Shown here: positions 35,056 through 42,842 of the stretch, piece by piece
Layout: every line of letters begins with the position of its first letter
Position numbering within the stretch: position 1 is the first letter of the stretch
From: CAVQNQ01 sp963714205
Lineage (GTDB): Bacteria; Acidobacteriota; Terriglobia; Bryobacterales; Bryobacteraceae
Reading direction: 5' to 3'
DNA length: 64,000 nt
NCBI GenBank assembly: GCA_963714205.1
Contig: CAVQNQ010000004.1
Coordinates: 620,001-684,000 of the forward strand
Translations under genes and position numbers: made by a program
Notes under the pieces: model-generated
Database searches by the model: none
What the model was told of the DNA's origin: nothing
The model's input: the letters and a program-made list of their open reading frames with translations, nothing else

Positions 35056-36261
35056 GTGTTGATTGCATACGTTGTGTTAGCTGTGGCCGTAGCCGGGACC
35101 ATTGCTTCGACGGTAGTTCTTTTTCTTGCTGCTTGCGGAGTGGTCCAATTCCGGCGCCGCGCCCATCGGGATCGGCAAACCGCTGAGAAATCGTCGGCGG
35201 ACCTGCCAGCGGTCTCCGTTTTGAAACCTGTCCATGGCAATGAGGCGCGTCTGAAAGAGAACATCGAGAGCTTCTTTCGCCAGAACTATACCGAATATGA
35301 AATCCTGTTCGCGGCGGACGAGCCGGACGACCCCGCGCTGCCCGTGATCCGGGAGATTTGCGCGCGCTATCCCCACATCCCCAGCCAAGTCCTCGTGACC
35401 GGGCCGCCGCCCTGGCCGAATGCGCAAAACTACTGCTTCCATCGCATGACGGAAGTCGCGGCGCATGACATTCTGGTCACGAGCGACAGCGACGTTGAAG
35501 TTGGACCGGATTACTTGCGTGACGTGGTTCCTCCGTTGCTCGATCTCCAGGTTGGGGCCGTGACCTGCATTTTTCGCGGCAAGAGCGCCGGGGGACCCTG
35601 GGCCGCTCTCGATGCCATCGGAATGTCCGTCGAATTTACCGCCGGGGTCTTGATCGCCAATCTTTTGGAAGGCATCAAATTCGGACTCGGACCGACCATC
35701 GCGCTCCGCAAGGATTCCCTGGCGCGAATCGGCGGCTTTGCCGCGATCCGCGAGTACCTTTCCAACGATTTCGTGGTCGGCAATTTCATTCATAAGGCCG
35801 GCTTCCGGGTCGTGCTCTCCAGCCATGTGGTCGATCACGTGTCCCCGCCCATGACATTCAGGAGAATGTGGGAGCGGCAGCTACGCTGGGCAATGGGAAC
35901 TCGTTACTCGCGCCCCAAAGGCCACCTTGGCTCGGGATTGACCTTCGCGGTCCCGTATGGCATTCTGGCCCTGGTCGCCGCGTCCTTCTTGGGGTACCCG
36001 TCGTTGGGTGTCGCTATGTTCGCCGCCTCGCTGCTGAACCGGATGGCGGAGTGTTGGATTGTCGGCTGGTGGGCCGCCCGCGACCCGGTCGCGCGATGGG
36101 CAGTGTTGCTCTATCCGCTAAGGGACCTGCACGGCTTTATCGTCTGGTGTGCCAGCTACGCGTGCAAACGCAGCCTGTGGCGCGACAATAACTACGTGTT
36201 GCTCAAGGGTGGCAGACTGATCGCCCGGCGGGCCAACGGCGCGGTCATCATGCCTGGATAG
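35056..36261 (+). CDS. Glycosyltransferase, HpnI / ceramide glucosyltransferase-like (GT21)
   Basis: Membrane-anchored family 2/21 glycosyltransferase of 401 aa. An N-terminal membrane helix (about 3-27) is followed by the GT-A domain with VSVLKPVHG, the D1/D2 acidic motifs (AADEPDD; TSDSDVEV), the D3-like YLSNDFVVGN and the acceptor motif RQLRW (Q/R-x-x-R-W). C-terminal membrane segments follow (about 295-370). This matches HpnI, which adds N-acetylglucosamine to bacteriohopanetetrol, and ceramide glucosyltransferases. No other hpn genes are in the window. GTG start with AAGGAG 7 bases upstream. It may glycosylate hopanoids or other membrane lipids. Confidence 0.85.
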   Translation: MLIAYVVLAVAVAGTIASTVVLFLAACGVVQFRRRAHRDRQTAEKSSADLPAVSVLKPVHGNEARLKENIESFFRQNYTEYEILFAADEPDDPALPVIREICARYPHIPSQVLVTGPPPWPNAQNYCFHRMTEVAAHDILVTSDSDVEVGPDYLRDVVPPLLDLQVGAVTCIFRGKSAGGPWAALDAIGMSVEFTAGVLIANLLEGIKFGLGPTIALRKDSLARIGGFAAIREYLSNDFVVGNFIHKAGFRVVLSSHVVDHVSPPMTFRRMWERQLRWAMGTRYSRPKGHLGSGLTFAVPYGILALVAASFLGYPSLGVAMFAASLLNRMAECWIVGWWAARDPVARWAVLLYPLRDLHGFIVWCASYACKRSLWRDNNYVLLKGGRLIARRANGAVIMPG

Positions 36262-36335
36262 GTGGTTCTTCCATAGTGCTGTGGCCTTCGGGTGGTGCCG
36301 CGGGTTTTCGGGTGTATACTGGACGAAAGGTAATT

Positions 36336-36354
36336 CCTGAAAACGAAATTCAGG
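36336..36354. repeat. Short inverted repeat upstream of aldo/keto reductase
   Basis: CCTGAA, a 7-base loop and TTCAGG, about 34 bases upstream of the reductase GTG. A TATACT (36316-36321 region) lies just before it and could be a -10 element, so the repeat may be an operator near the transcription start. Weak. Confidence 0.3.
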
Positions 36355-36387
36355 TCCTAGATCCTTATTCCCAAGGGGGAACCTCCA

Positions 36388-37569
36388 GTGAACTCGTCTC
36401 GCCGCAGCTTCTTAGGAACCAGCCTTGCACTTCCGGCACTGGCTTCCGTGCCCTCGGATACCGGCTCGCCCTCCCAGGCGCCTTCCGCGCAGGGCCGCGC
36501 GCCTCAATCCTCCCCCAAGTTGACCTATGGAACCCTGGGGAAGACGGGCATGAAGGTCACTCGCGTCTCCTTCGGTTGCCTGGTCACTTCCGATCAGAGC
36601 GTGATCGAGCGGGCCGTCGACAACGGGATCAACTACTTCGATACCGCCCGGATTTACCAGGGCGGAAACAACGAACGCATGGTGGGGTCGGCTCTCAAAA
36701 AGTATCGGAACAGAGTCTTCATCAGCACCAAGACGCAGGCCAAAGACCAGAAGTCGGCCTTCGCGGATCTGGAGACCAGCTTGAGGGAGTTGCAGACCGA
36801 TTACCTGGACGTCTGGCACCTCCATGCCCGCAGCACGCCGGACATGGTGAACGACGAACTGCTCGAGGCTCAGCGGATCGCCAAGCGCGACGGGAAGATC
36901 CGCTTCGCCGGTATCAGCTTCCATGTCGGGCACGCCGAGATGATCCCGGCCATGCTCAAGCTGAATCACTTCGACCTCTTCCTGGTGAGCTATAACTACA
37001 CCATGGATCCGGCTGTCGAGCCGCTGCTCGCAGCGATCCATAAGGCCAACCTGGGTTTGATCGCGATGAAGGTAATGGCCGGCGGCGTGCAACCCACGAC
37101 GGCTTCCTATAAGGTGGACCCGGAAAAGCTGGAGAAATTGAAGCGCGATGGAGCGCCGCTGGCGGCCCTGAAGTGGGCGCTGAGGAACCCCCACATCGAC
37201 GCGGCGATTCCGAGCATCATGGATAACGAGCAGCTCGAGGAGAATCTCTCGGCCATGGCTGCCCCGTTCAATGCCGCCGACAGCAAGCTGCTGGCCCGCA
37301 GGCTGGAAGAAATCAAGCCTTATTATTGCCGGATGTGCGGCCAGTGCGATGGCCAGTGTTCCCAGGGCCTCCCTGTGGCGGACGTGCTGCGCTTCCTCAT
37401 GTACGCCGAGAGCTACGGCCAGTTCGCCATGGCACGCGAGCACTTCAAAGCCCTGCCGGCGGAGCTTGCCCGGATCCGTTGCAGCTCGTGCGCCGCCTGC
37501 ATCGTGCACTGCCCCTACGGAGTGCAGGTGGCCGCCCGCCTGCATAAGGCCCAGCAGCTTTTCGCCTGA
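36388..37569 (+). CDS. Tat-exported aldo/keto reductase with two Fe-S motifs
   Basis: Aldo/keto reductase of 393 aa with an N-terminal twin-arginine signal (SRRSFLG, then a hydrophobic stretch), so it is exported folded with cofactors. The reductase tetrad is visible: Asp and Tyr in YFDTARIYQG, Lys in VFISTKTQA, His in VWHLHA. The C-terminus adds a ferredoxin-like module with CRMCGQCDGQC (about 312-322) and CSSCAACIVHC (about 365-375), enough for two [4Fe-4S] clusters. The combination suggests electron transfer to or from an NAD(P)H-like or other bound cofactor in the periplasm; the substrate is unknown. GTG start preceded by AAGGGGGA. Confidence 0.88.
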   Translation: MNSSRRSFLGTSLALPALASVPSDTGSPSQAPSAQGRAPQSSPKLTYGTLGKTGMKVTRVSFGCLVTSDQSVIERAVDNGINYFDTARIYQGGNNERMVGSALKKYRNRVFISTKTQAKDQKSAFADLETSLRELQTDYLDVWHLHARSTPDMVNDELLEAQRIAKRDGKIRFAGISFHVGHAEMIPAMLKLNHFDLFLVSYNYTMDPAVEPLLAAIHKANLGLIAMKVMAGGVQPTTASYKVDPEKLEKLKRDGAPLAALKWALRNPHIDAAIPSIMDNEQLEENLSAMAAPFNAADSKLLARRLEEIKPYYCRMCGQCDGQCSQGLPVADVLRFLMYAESYGQFAMAREHFKALPAELARIRCSSCAACIVHCPYGVQVAARLHKAQQLFA

Positions 37570-37576
37570 GTGGAAC

Positions 37577-39304
37577 TTAGCGCAACGCCGCCAGCGCCGC
37601 CTTGTTCAGTTTCGCCACGATGTTGACTTGCGGATCGGCAATCTCCGCCACGTCGAAATGCACCGACGACCCGATGATGGCGGCCGCTTCCTCCGGCGCC
37701 AGGTGGTAATCGGCTTCGATCCAACGGGCCAGCCCGGTGACAGCGCGCCGCACGGCGCGATCGAGCGTCTCATCGATACCCATGACCATCAGGTAACCGT
37801 CGTTCTCCGCGCGCGGGTCTTCTATCTGCTGCCCGGGAATCACGTTAACCACCAGCTCGAGATCCAGCGAAGTTTCGAGCGCCATCAGATTCAACTCGCC
37901 ATCGCCTTCGAGCGCATGGCCGTCGCCCACGAAGAGCAGTGCGCCCGGTTGATACACCGGCAGGTAAACCGTCGTGCCTTCCCGGATCTCGCGGTAATCC
38001 AAGTTACCGCCCCAGGACCCCAGCGAATCGGTGCGAAAGCTCTGGCCCCGCGGCGGCGCCACCCCGATGCACCCCAGCATGGGCTGCAATCCGGCGCGAA
38101 AGCTCCGCAGCGCCGGAGTGGGGCTGGCCAGCCGGGCGAACCCGCCGCTCCGGTCCAAGGTCCACTCGCCCGTCAGTCCGCTCTTGTTATTGGCCGCGTC
38201 GAAGTACTCGTCGGTCACCGCCCGGGGGATGATCTGCGTTCCGCTCTCCGCCGAATCGCGGTTGAGCCGGACGCGCGCGAGGCGCACCACCAGCGTGTCG
38301 CCCGGAAGAGTGCCTTCGATGTAAACGGGGCCGGTTTGGGGATTGAACGGCTGAGACCGCTGGACGTGTCCGGCATCGAAGCCGCGGTAATCCAAAGTGG
38401 TCGTGCGGATGGTGTCTCCCGGGTTGACGCGCAGCACGGGAGCCACGGCGCCGGAGAATACCGTCGAGAAGCTCCGCGGCTCGAAAGTCCGCGTCTGAGG
38501 AGGTGTGTCCGGCACGGGATGCGGACTGGCGCGCACGGTAGCGGAGCGGCTGGGAAGATAGACCAGAGCCAGTGCGATCGCCAGCAGCGCCGCCGGCAGC
38601 CCCACCGCGAGCCGCCGCCGGGCTGCCAGTGCGGGTTCCAGATTCGCCCCCGTCAGCACCGCCAGGATGGCCACAAAGCTCGCCGGCAGAATCGCCAGCG
38701 CGTCGTAGAAAGGGCCAAGCGCTACATGGAGCGGCGTGCGGAGTAGCGGTGCCACATCGACGACCGCCAATTTGGCCGCTTCCAGCGCCAGGCCCACCGG
38801 GATAGCCAAGCCAACCGCCTGGCGCAGCGTCGCCCGCGCCGCGAGAAAGCGGTAGAGCAGAGTCAGCCCCGCGATGGTACACAGGAGAGCCGCGGGATCC
38901 AGGAGGAAGGCTCGCACACCCCTGCCTTCGCGAGCCATGGCGGTGAGCACGAACGACGCGAACGCAAGCCCGCTCAGCACACCAGCCAGCCCGAGCATCA
39001 GGAGCAGGTTGACGAGACGCCCCCGAAGCGGCTTCAAGCCCAGGGCCCGGTTCAGACCGGTTTGCAGGGAATAGAAGACCGGGACGGCCAGAGCTAGTAA
39101 GGACAGCAGCGATGCGCGCTGCACCATGCCGCCGGGCGGCACGTGCGTCCGGATGGCATCGATCATGTCGCCCGGTAAGTAAAGCTCGATGGCGCCATAG
39201 GTCGCCTGCACGGCCGAGTTCCAATGCAGGTAGTCCCCAAAGGCCGAGATGACCACCATCTGGAAAGGGAAGAAGGCCAGCAGCACGCCCGCGGATGCCG
39301 CCAA
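37577..39304 (-). CDS. Fusion: YihY-like membrane domain + acetamidase/formamidase
   Basis: Two-domain protein of at least 575 aa. Residues about 1-265 are hydrophobic with about six membrane segments and YihY/BrkB-like features (LAFFPFQMVV; VFYSLQTGLNRALG; LGPFYDALAILPASFVA). Residues about 280-575 are a complete acetamidase/formamidase (AmdA/FmdA) domain: GGNLDYREIREGTTVYLPV and VGDGHALEGDGEL are hallmarks. The enzyme half would hydrolyse short amides to acids and ammonia; placing it on a membrane anchor is unusual. The only start after the upstream stop is a TTG at 39304, yet in-frame residues before it (FLFNGELCLCAL) look like part of the first helix, so the start is uncertain. Alone on the minus strand, facing the aldo/keto reductase. 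Confidence 0.78.
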   Translation of the reverse strand: MAASAGVLLAFFPFQMVVISAFGDYLHWNSAVQATYGAIELYLPGDMIDAIRTHVPPGGMVQRASLLSLLALAVPVFYSLQTGLNRALGLKPLRGRLVNLLLMLGLAGVLSGLAFASFVLTAMAREGRGVRAFLLDPAALLCTIAGLTLLYRFLAARATLRQAVGLAIPVGLALEAAKLAVVDVAPLLRTPLHVALGPFYDALAILPASFVAILAVLTGANLEPALAARRRLAVGLPAALLAIALALVYLPSRSATVRASPHPVPDTPPQTRTFEPRSFSTVFSGAVAPVLRVNPGDTIRTTTLDYRGFDAGHVQRSQPFNPQTGPVYIEGTLPGDTLVVRLARVRLNRDSAESGTQIIPRAVTDEYFDAANNKSGLTGEWTLDRSGGFARLASPTPALRSFRAGLQPMLGCIGVAPPRGQSFRTDSLGSWGGNLDYREIREGTTVYLPVYQPGALLFVGDGHALEGDGELNLMALETSLDLELVVNVIPGQQIEDPRAENDGYLMVMGIDETLDRAVRRAVTGLARWIEADYHLAPEEAAAIIGSSVHFDVAEIADPQVNIVAKLNKAALAALR

Positions 39305-39382
39305 AGCGCAAAGGCACAGCTCGCCATTGAAAAGGAACCGGGGTCCGGTGTGTTCCTGCGTTGCCTTGTCCTGCCAGTAAAA

Positions 39383-39388
39383 ATTATA
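39383..39388 (-). promoter_or_regulatory. Possible -10 element upstream of the YihY-amidase gene
   Basis: A perfect TATAAT on the minus strand, about 80 bases upstream of the TTG at 39304. The best upstream partner is TTAAGA with a 19-base spacer, which is poor. If real, the start codon must lie between about 39376 and 39304. Confidence 0.3.
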
Positions 39389-39481
39389 CAGCGGCAGTTT
39401 GGGTTGCTCTTAACACAATGGGCGTTCTTCCGTTAAGTCAGAAACCAAACAGGCTTTGGCCTGATAGATAGAGCACCTTTA

Positions 39482-40651
39482 TCACAGCAGCACGATCTCC
39501 CGCTGGATCTCTCCGGTCACCCGCGCTTCTCCCTCCCCAACGAACATATCGATCTCCGCGCGCACTCCGAACTCCGGCAGGTACACGCCCGGCTCGATCG
39601 AGAAGCACGTCCACGGCACGATCCGGCGCTCGTCGTGCGTTTCCAGGTTGTCCATATTGGCGCTGCTGCCGTGCACGTCCTGTCCGATCGAATGGCCGGT
39701 GCGGTGCGTGAACCAAGAGCCGAAGCCGCGGCTGTCGATGTAGCCGCGCACCGCGTCGTCCACCTCGAAACCGCGTAGCGGGTGGCCATTAGCCACGGCT
39801 TCGGTGACGCGCCTGATCCCGGTGTCCCGCCCGCCCGTCACCACCGCGAAGACGTTGCGCATCTCGTCGCTGGGAGCCTCGCCGCAAAAGCCCGTCCAGG
39901 TGATGTCGTAATAGGCGGATCCCGGCCGGTCGAGCTTGGCCCACATATCCAGCAACACCCAATCCCCGCGGCGAATCGGCGAGCTGATCTCCTCGGTCGG
40001 TTCGTAGTGCGGGTTGGCGGAGTTGGCATTTACCCCCACGATGGGGCCGTCGTCGCAGATCATCCCCGATCTGGCAAAGCGGTCGAGGACCAGGCGCTTA
40101 ACCTCGATTTCCTGGAGCGGCGCGCCGTTGCGCGTGCGCTCGCGGATCAGCGCGAAGGCCTCCGCGCGGATGCCGTCCACCCGCCGCCCGGCCTCCAGAT
40201 GTGATTCCAGCATCGCGGGCGTCCAGCGCGCCTCGAAGGTCTGGATCAGCTCCGCCGAGCTGGCCACGTCGATTCCCAGTCCGCGGACCAGCTCGAGCGT
40301 GCCGCCATCCACCATCGAGACATAGGGGATGGCGCACTGCGGCGAATACTGCATGGCCACGCGCCGCATTCCCGAAGTGAGGCGGCGCAACCCCGCCACC
40401 TGCTCGGTCCAACTCGAGTATAGGATGCGCTCGCCCGGCAGCGCGCCCAGCATGCCGGGTTCAATGCGATGCACCAGGCCAAGCGGCTCGCCCTCAGCCG
40501 GGATCATGTAATACCAGCGACGCGTGGGCGTGCGCGGCGGCTCGATTCCGAGCACGCGATACCCCAGCGGGTCGCGCAGATGATGATCGAAGAAGAGCCA
40601 GCCATCGAGGCCCTGGGCGCGGATTTCGCGCTGGATCGGTTCGCGTTCCAT
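39482..40651 (-). CDS. M24 family metallopeptidase (Xaa-Pro aminopeptidase-like)
   Basis: Pita-bread fold M24 protein of 389 aa. The ATG at 40651 (MEREPIQREIRAQGLDGWL) is chosen; the frame is open further up, but over the next gene. N-terminal creatinase-like domain to about 170. The five metal ligands are present: Asp in LLDMWAK, Asp in YYDITWTG, His in THRTGHSIG, Glu in FSIEPGVYLP and Glu in RAEIDMFV. Probably cleaves Xaa-Pro bonds in the cytoplasm. It starts 14 bases after the YggU gene and belongs to the same minus-strand run. Confidence 0.9.
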   Translation of the reverse strand: MEREPIQREIRAQGLDGWLFFDHHLRDPLGYRVLGIEPPRTPTRRWYYMIPAEGEPLGLVHRIEPGMLGALPGERILYSSWTEQVAGLRRLTSGMRRVAMQYSPQCAIPYVSMVDGGTLELVRGLGIDVASSAELIQTFEARWTPAMLESHLEAGRRVDGIRAEAFALIRERTRNGAPLQEIEVKRLVLDRFARSGMICDDGPIVGVNANSANPHYEPTEEISSPIRRGDWVLLDMWAKLDRPGSAYYDITWTGFCGEAPSDEMRNVFAVVTGGRDTGIRRVTEAVANGHPLRGFEVDDAVRGYIDSRGFGSWFTHRTGHSIGQDVHGSSANMDNLETHDERRIVPWTCFSIEPGVYLPEFGVRAEIDMFVGEGEARVTGEIQREIVLL

Positions 40652-40665
40652 ATTGCCTCTACAGT

Positions 40666-40944
40666 CTACCCGGAAATCGGCCCGGCGGGCGGCATCAGCC
40701 GTTCCAGGCTCTCCTGATCGATCCCTTCGATTTCCACCACTTTCGTGCGGCTGGTGGCGCCCGTTACAATGCGCACGCACGAACGCGCCACGCCCGCCAA
40801 TTCGGCGAGGTACCGAATGCACTCCGCGTTGGCTTTGCCCTCCACCGGAGGCGCGGCCAAATCCAGCTTCCAAGCCTCGCCCAGCCGGCCGTTGAGCGCT
40901 GACCGCCGGGCCCGCGGATGCACCTTCACCGTGAGACGCGCCAT
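40666..40944 (-). CDS. DUF167/YggU family protein
   Basis: Small protein of 92 aa of the YggU/DUF167 family: MARLTVKVHPRARRSALNG, then APPVEGKANAECIRYLAEL and VRIVTGATSRTKVVEIEG. These three blocks are the family signature. The function is unknown; the fold is small alpha/beta. The ATG at 40944 overlaps the 3' end of the ABC ATPase gene by 19 bases, so translation is likely coupled. Confidence 0.9.
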   Translation of the reverse strand: MARLTVKVHPRARRSALNGRLGEAWKLDLAAPPVEGKANAECIRYLAELAGVARSCVRIVTGATSRTKVVEIEGIDQESLERLMPPAGPISG

Positions 40945-42122
40945 TCCACCTTGGCCCTCAGATTGGCCACCCCCGCGGCCACCCGCGTATCCACCACGTC
41001 GAAGGCGATAGCGTCGTCCAGCCAGTCGTGGCTGGTGCCATCGGCGTTCTGCGACGCCACCGTCAAGGTGTAGGTTTGCGGGGTGAGCCACGATTCGATG
41101 CGGAAATCCACTTCCAGCTCGTCGCCGGCTTCGAAATCGCCCAGTGGCACATTCTCCAGGCTCGTGTTGGTGCCGTAGACGTCCATGCCGATGCGCGTGC
41201 GAATCAGGATGCCCACCATGGGGTCCGACTTGACCTTGTGAAAACGCGAGCGCACCCGCACCGTCAGCGGTTCGCCGCTCGCCACCGTGTGGGCCTCCTC
41301 GCCGCGCGCGTTGAGAAGCTGGACGCTCAGGATTTCGCAGGTGCCGTCGCCGTGCCGGAAACTCGAGCGCACGCGCTCGCCCTTGGGGCCCTTGGGAGCC
41401 TGCCGTTCCAGCACCAGGCCGATGTAGCGGTTGATCACGTCCTTGGGCTCGCCCTGCGCCTCGATGCGGCCGTTCAGCAGCAGTATGGCGCGGTCGGAGA
41501 GCTGCTTCACCAGCCCCAGGTCGTGGGAGACGAACAGCACCGTGATCTTGCGCTCCCTCAGCTCCTGGAATTTGCGCACGCAGCGGTTGGCGAACACCGC
41601 GTCGCCCACCGCCAAAGCCTCATCCACAATGAGGATCTCGGGATCCACATGAATGGCCGTCGAGAAGGCCAGCCGCACATACATGCCGCTCGAGTATTCC
41701 TTCACCGGCCGCGCGATGAACTCGCCGATCTCCGCGAAGGCTTCGATCGAGGGCATGGCCTTCTCGATTTCGGCGCGGCTCAGCCCCATAATCTCGCCGT
41801 TCAGGAAGACGTTTTCGCGGCCCGTGAATTCGGGATTGAATCCGGCTCCCAGCTCCAGCAGCGCCGCGATGCGTCCGCGCGTGACCACGCGCCCGGTGGT
41901 TGGCTGCAGGATGCCGCTGACGATCTGCAGCAGCGTGCTCTTGCCGCAGCCGTTGGGACCGACCAGCCCCAGCGTCTCGCCTTTCTCCACCGTGAACCCG
42001 ATGTCGCGCAGAGCCCAGAAATCGGTGTGGCGCGGCCGCGCGCCAGGCAGCAGCTCATAGAGCCGGTCCGCCGGCCGCCGGTACAAACGATAGAGCTTCG
42101 AGACGTTCTGAACCAGGACCAA
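40926..42122 (-). CDS. ABC transporter ATPase, Wzt/TagH-like with C-terminal polysaccharide-binding domain
   Basis: ATPase of 398 aa in the polysaccharide export subfamily. Walker A GPNGCGKST, signature YSSGMYVRLAFS, Walker B ILIVDEALAVGD and switch His in VSHD are intact. Residues about 245-398 form a Wzt-type C-terminal beta domain, which in O-antigen exporters recognises the modified end of the glycan. The permease partner (Wzm/TagG) is not next to it. The first start after the in-frame stop is TTG at 42122. It probably drives export of a surface polysaccharide or teichoic-type polymer; the partner permease must be elsewhere. Confidence 0.88.
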   Translation of the reverse strand: MVLVQNVSKLYRLYRRPADRLYELLPGARPRHTDFWALRDIGFTVEKGETLGLVGPNGCGKSTLLQIVSGILQPTTGRVVTRGRIAALLELGAGFNPEFTGRENVFLNGEIMGLSRAEIEKAMPSIEAFAEIGEFIARPVKEYSSGMYVRLAFSTAIHVDPEILIVDEALAVGDAVFANRCVRKFQELRERKITVLFVSHDLGLVKQLSDRAILLLNGRIEAQGEPKDVINRYIGLVLERQAPKGPKGERVRSSFRHGDGTCEILSVQLLNARGEEAHTVASGEPLTVRVRSRFHKVKSDPMVGILIRTRIGMDVYGTNTSLENVPLGDFEAGDELEVDFRIESWLTPQTYTLTVASQNADGTSHDWLDDAIAFDVVDTRVAAGVANLRAKVEWRVSR

Positions 42123-42153
42123 ATCCGATCATAGCGTGAGCGGCCCGCGGCGC

Positions 42154-42792
42154 CTACCGCCCGGTCATAATCTGCCCGCTGGTGGCATTCACAAAAACGA
42201 GGTATCCCGATTTGGCGGTCCCCCACATCACGTACCAGGCGGGCGACGGAAAGCGCGTCGAGTTCACCAGGGACATCGAAACCTTCCTGCCCGGATGCCC
42301 CTTCAGCCAGGCGGCGGCCTTTCCGGACGCGGTCTTATAAGCGGCCTCGGAGTTTACCGTAAAATCGGCGATCTGGAACGGACGGCTCTTGGGCGTGGCG
42401 CCCGTCCAGGTCTCGGCCGCGCCGGCCGTAACGCCCTGGTGAACGGTGCTGCCCTGGTCGGCCACCGCATAGACGAACGTGCGCGCCTCGTGGCGGCTGG
42501 GCGAGACGAACACGGCGGTCCACATGCCCGCTCTGCCGCCGCTGTTCTCGATACCCTTCACCTCGCCGGCGATTAGGCTGAGGGGCTGGAGATCCGGTGC
42601 CCATGTGCGCGCCGGCTTATACATCTCGTAGAAGGCGGTCTGCGCGTCCACGGGCCCCGCCGGCTGAGGCGGCTGCTGGGGAGCCTCCGCCGGCTTCTTG
42701 GAAGGCGCAGCGGGCCTGGGCGCTTCCCCGCACGCCGTCAATGTTGCCAACCCGGCCGCGGCGGCCAGTAACAGGAAGACACGTTTCTTCAT
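42154..42792 (-). CDS. Predicted lipoprotein of unknown function
   Basis: Lipoprotein of 212 aa. The ATG at 42792 gives a signal peptide ending in a lipobox (TLTACGE; Cys at residue 21). A Pro/Ala/Lys-rich linker follows (about 24-50), then a globular domain (about 55-212) with an apparent beta-rich core ending VNATSGQIMTGR, reminiscent of PepSY-like or small periplasmic domains, but I cannot name the family. A homolog of known function was not recognised. It lies between the Wzt-like ATPase and the ADOP permease on the minus strand. Confidence 0.75.
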   Translation of the reverse strand: MKKRVFLLLAAAAGLATLTACGEAPRPAAPSKKPAEAPQQPPQPAGPVDAQTAFYEMYKPARTWAPDLQPLSLIAGEVKGIENSGGRAGMWTAVFVSPSRHEARTFVYAVADQGSTVHQGVTAGAAETWTGATPKSRPFQIADFTVNSEAAYKTASGKAAAWLKGHPGRKVSMSLVNSTRFPSPAWYVMWGTAKSGYLVFVNATSGQIMTGR

Positions 42793-42842
42793 GCCTTCAT
42801 TGTAAGGAGTGGCTGGCCGCGCTGCGGCCGCCCGTCCGGACT

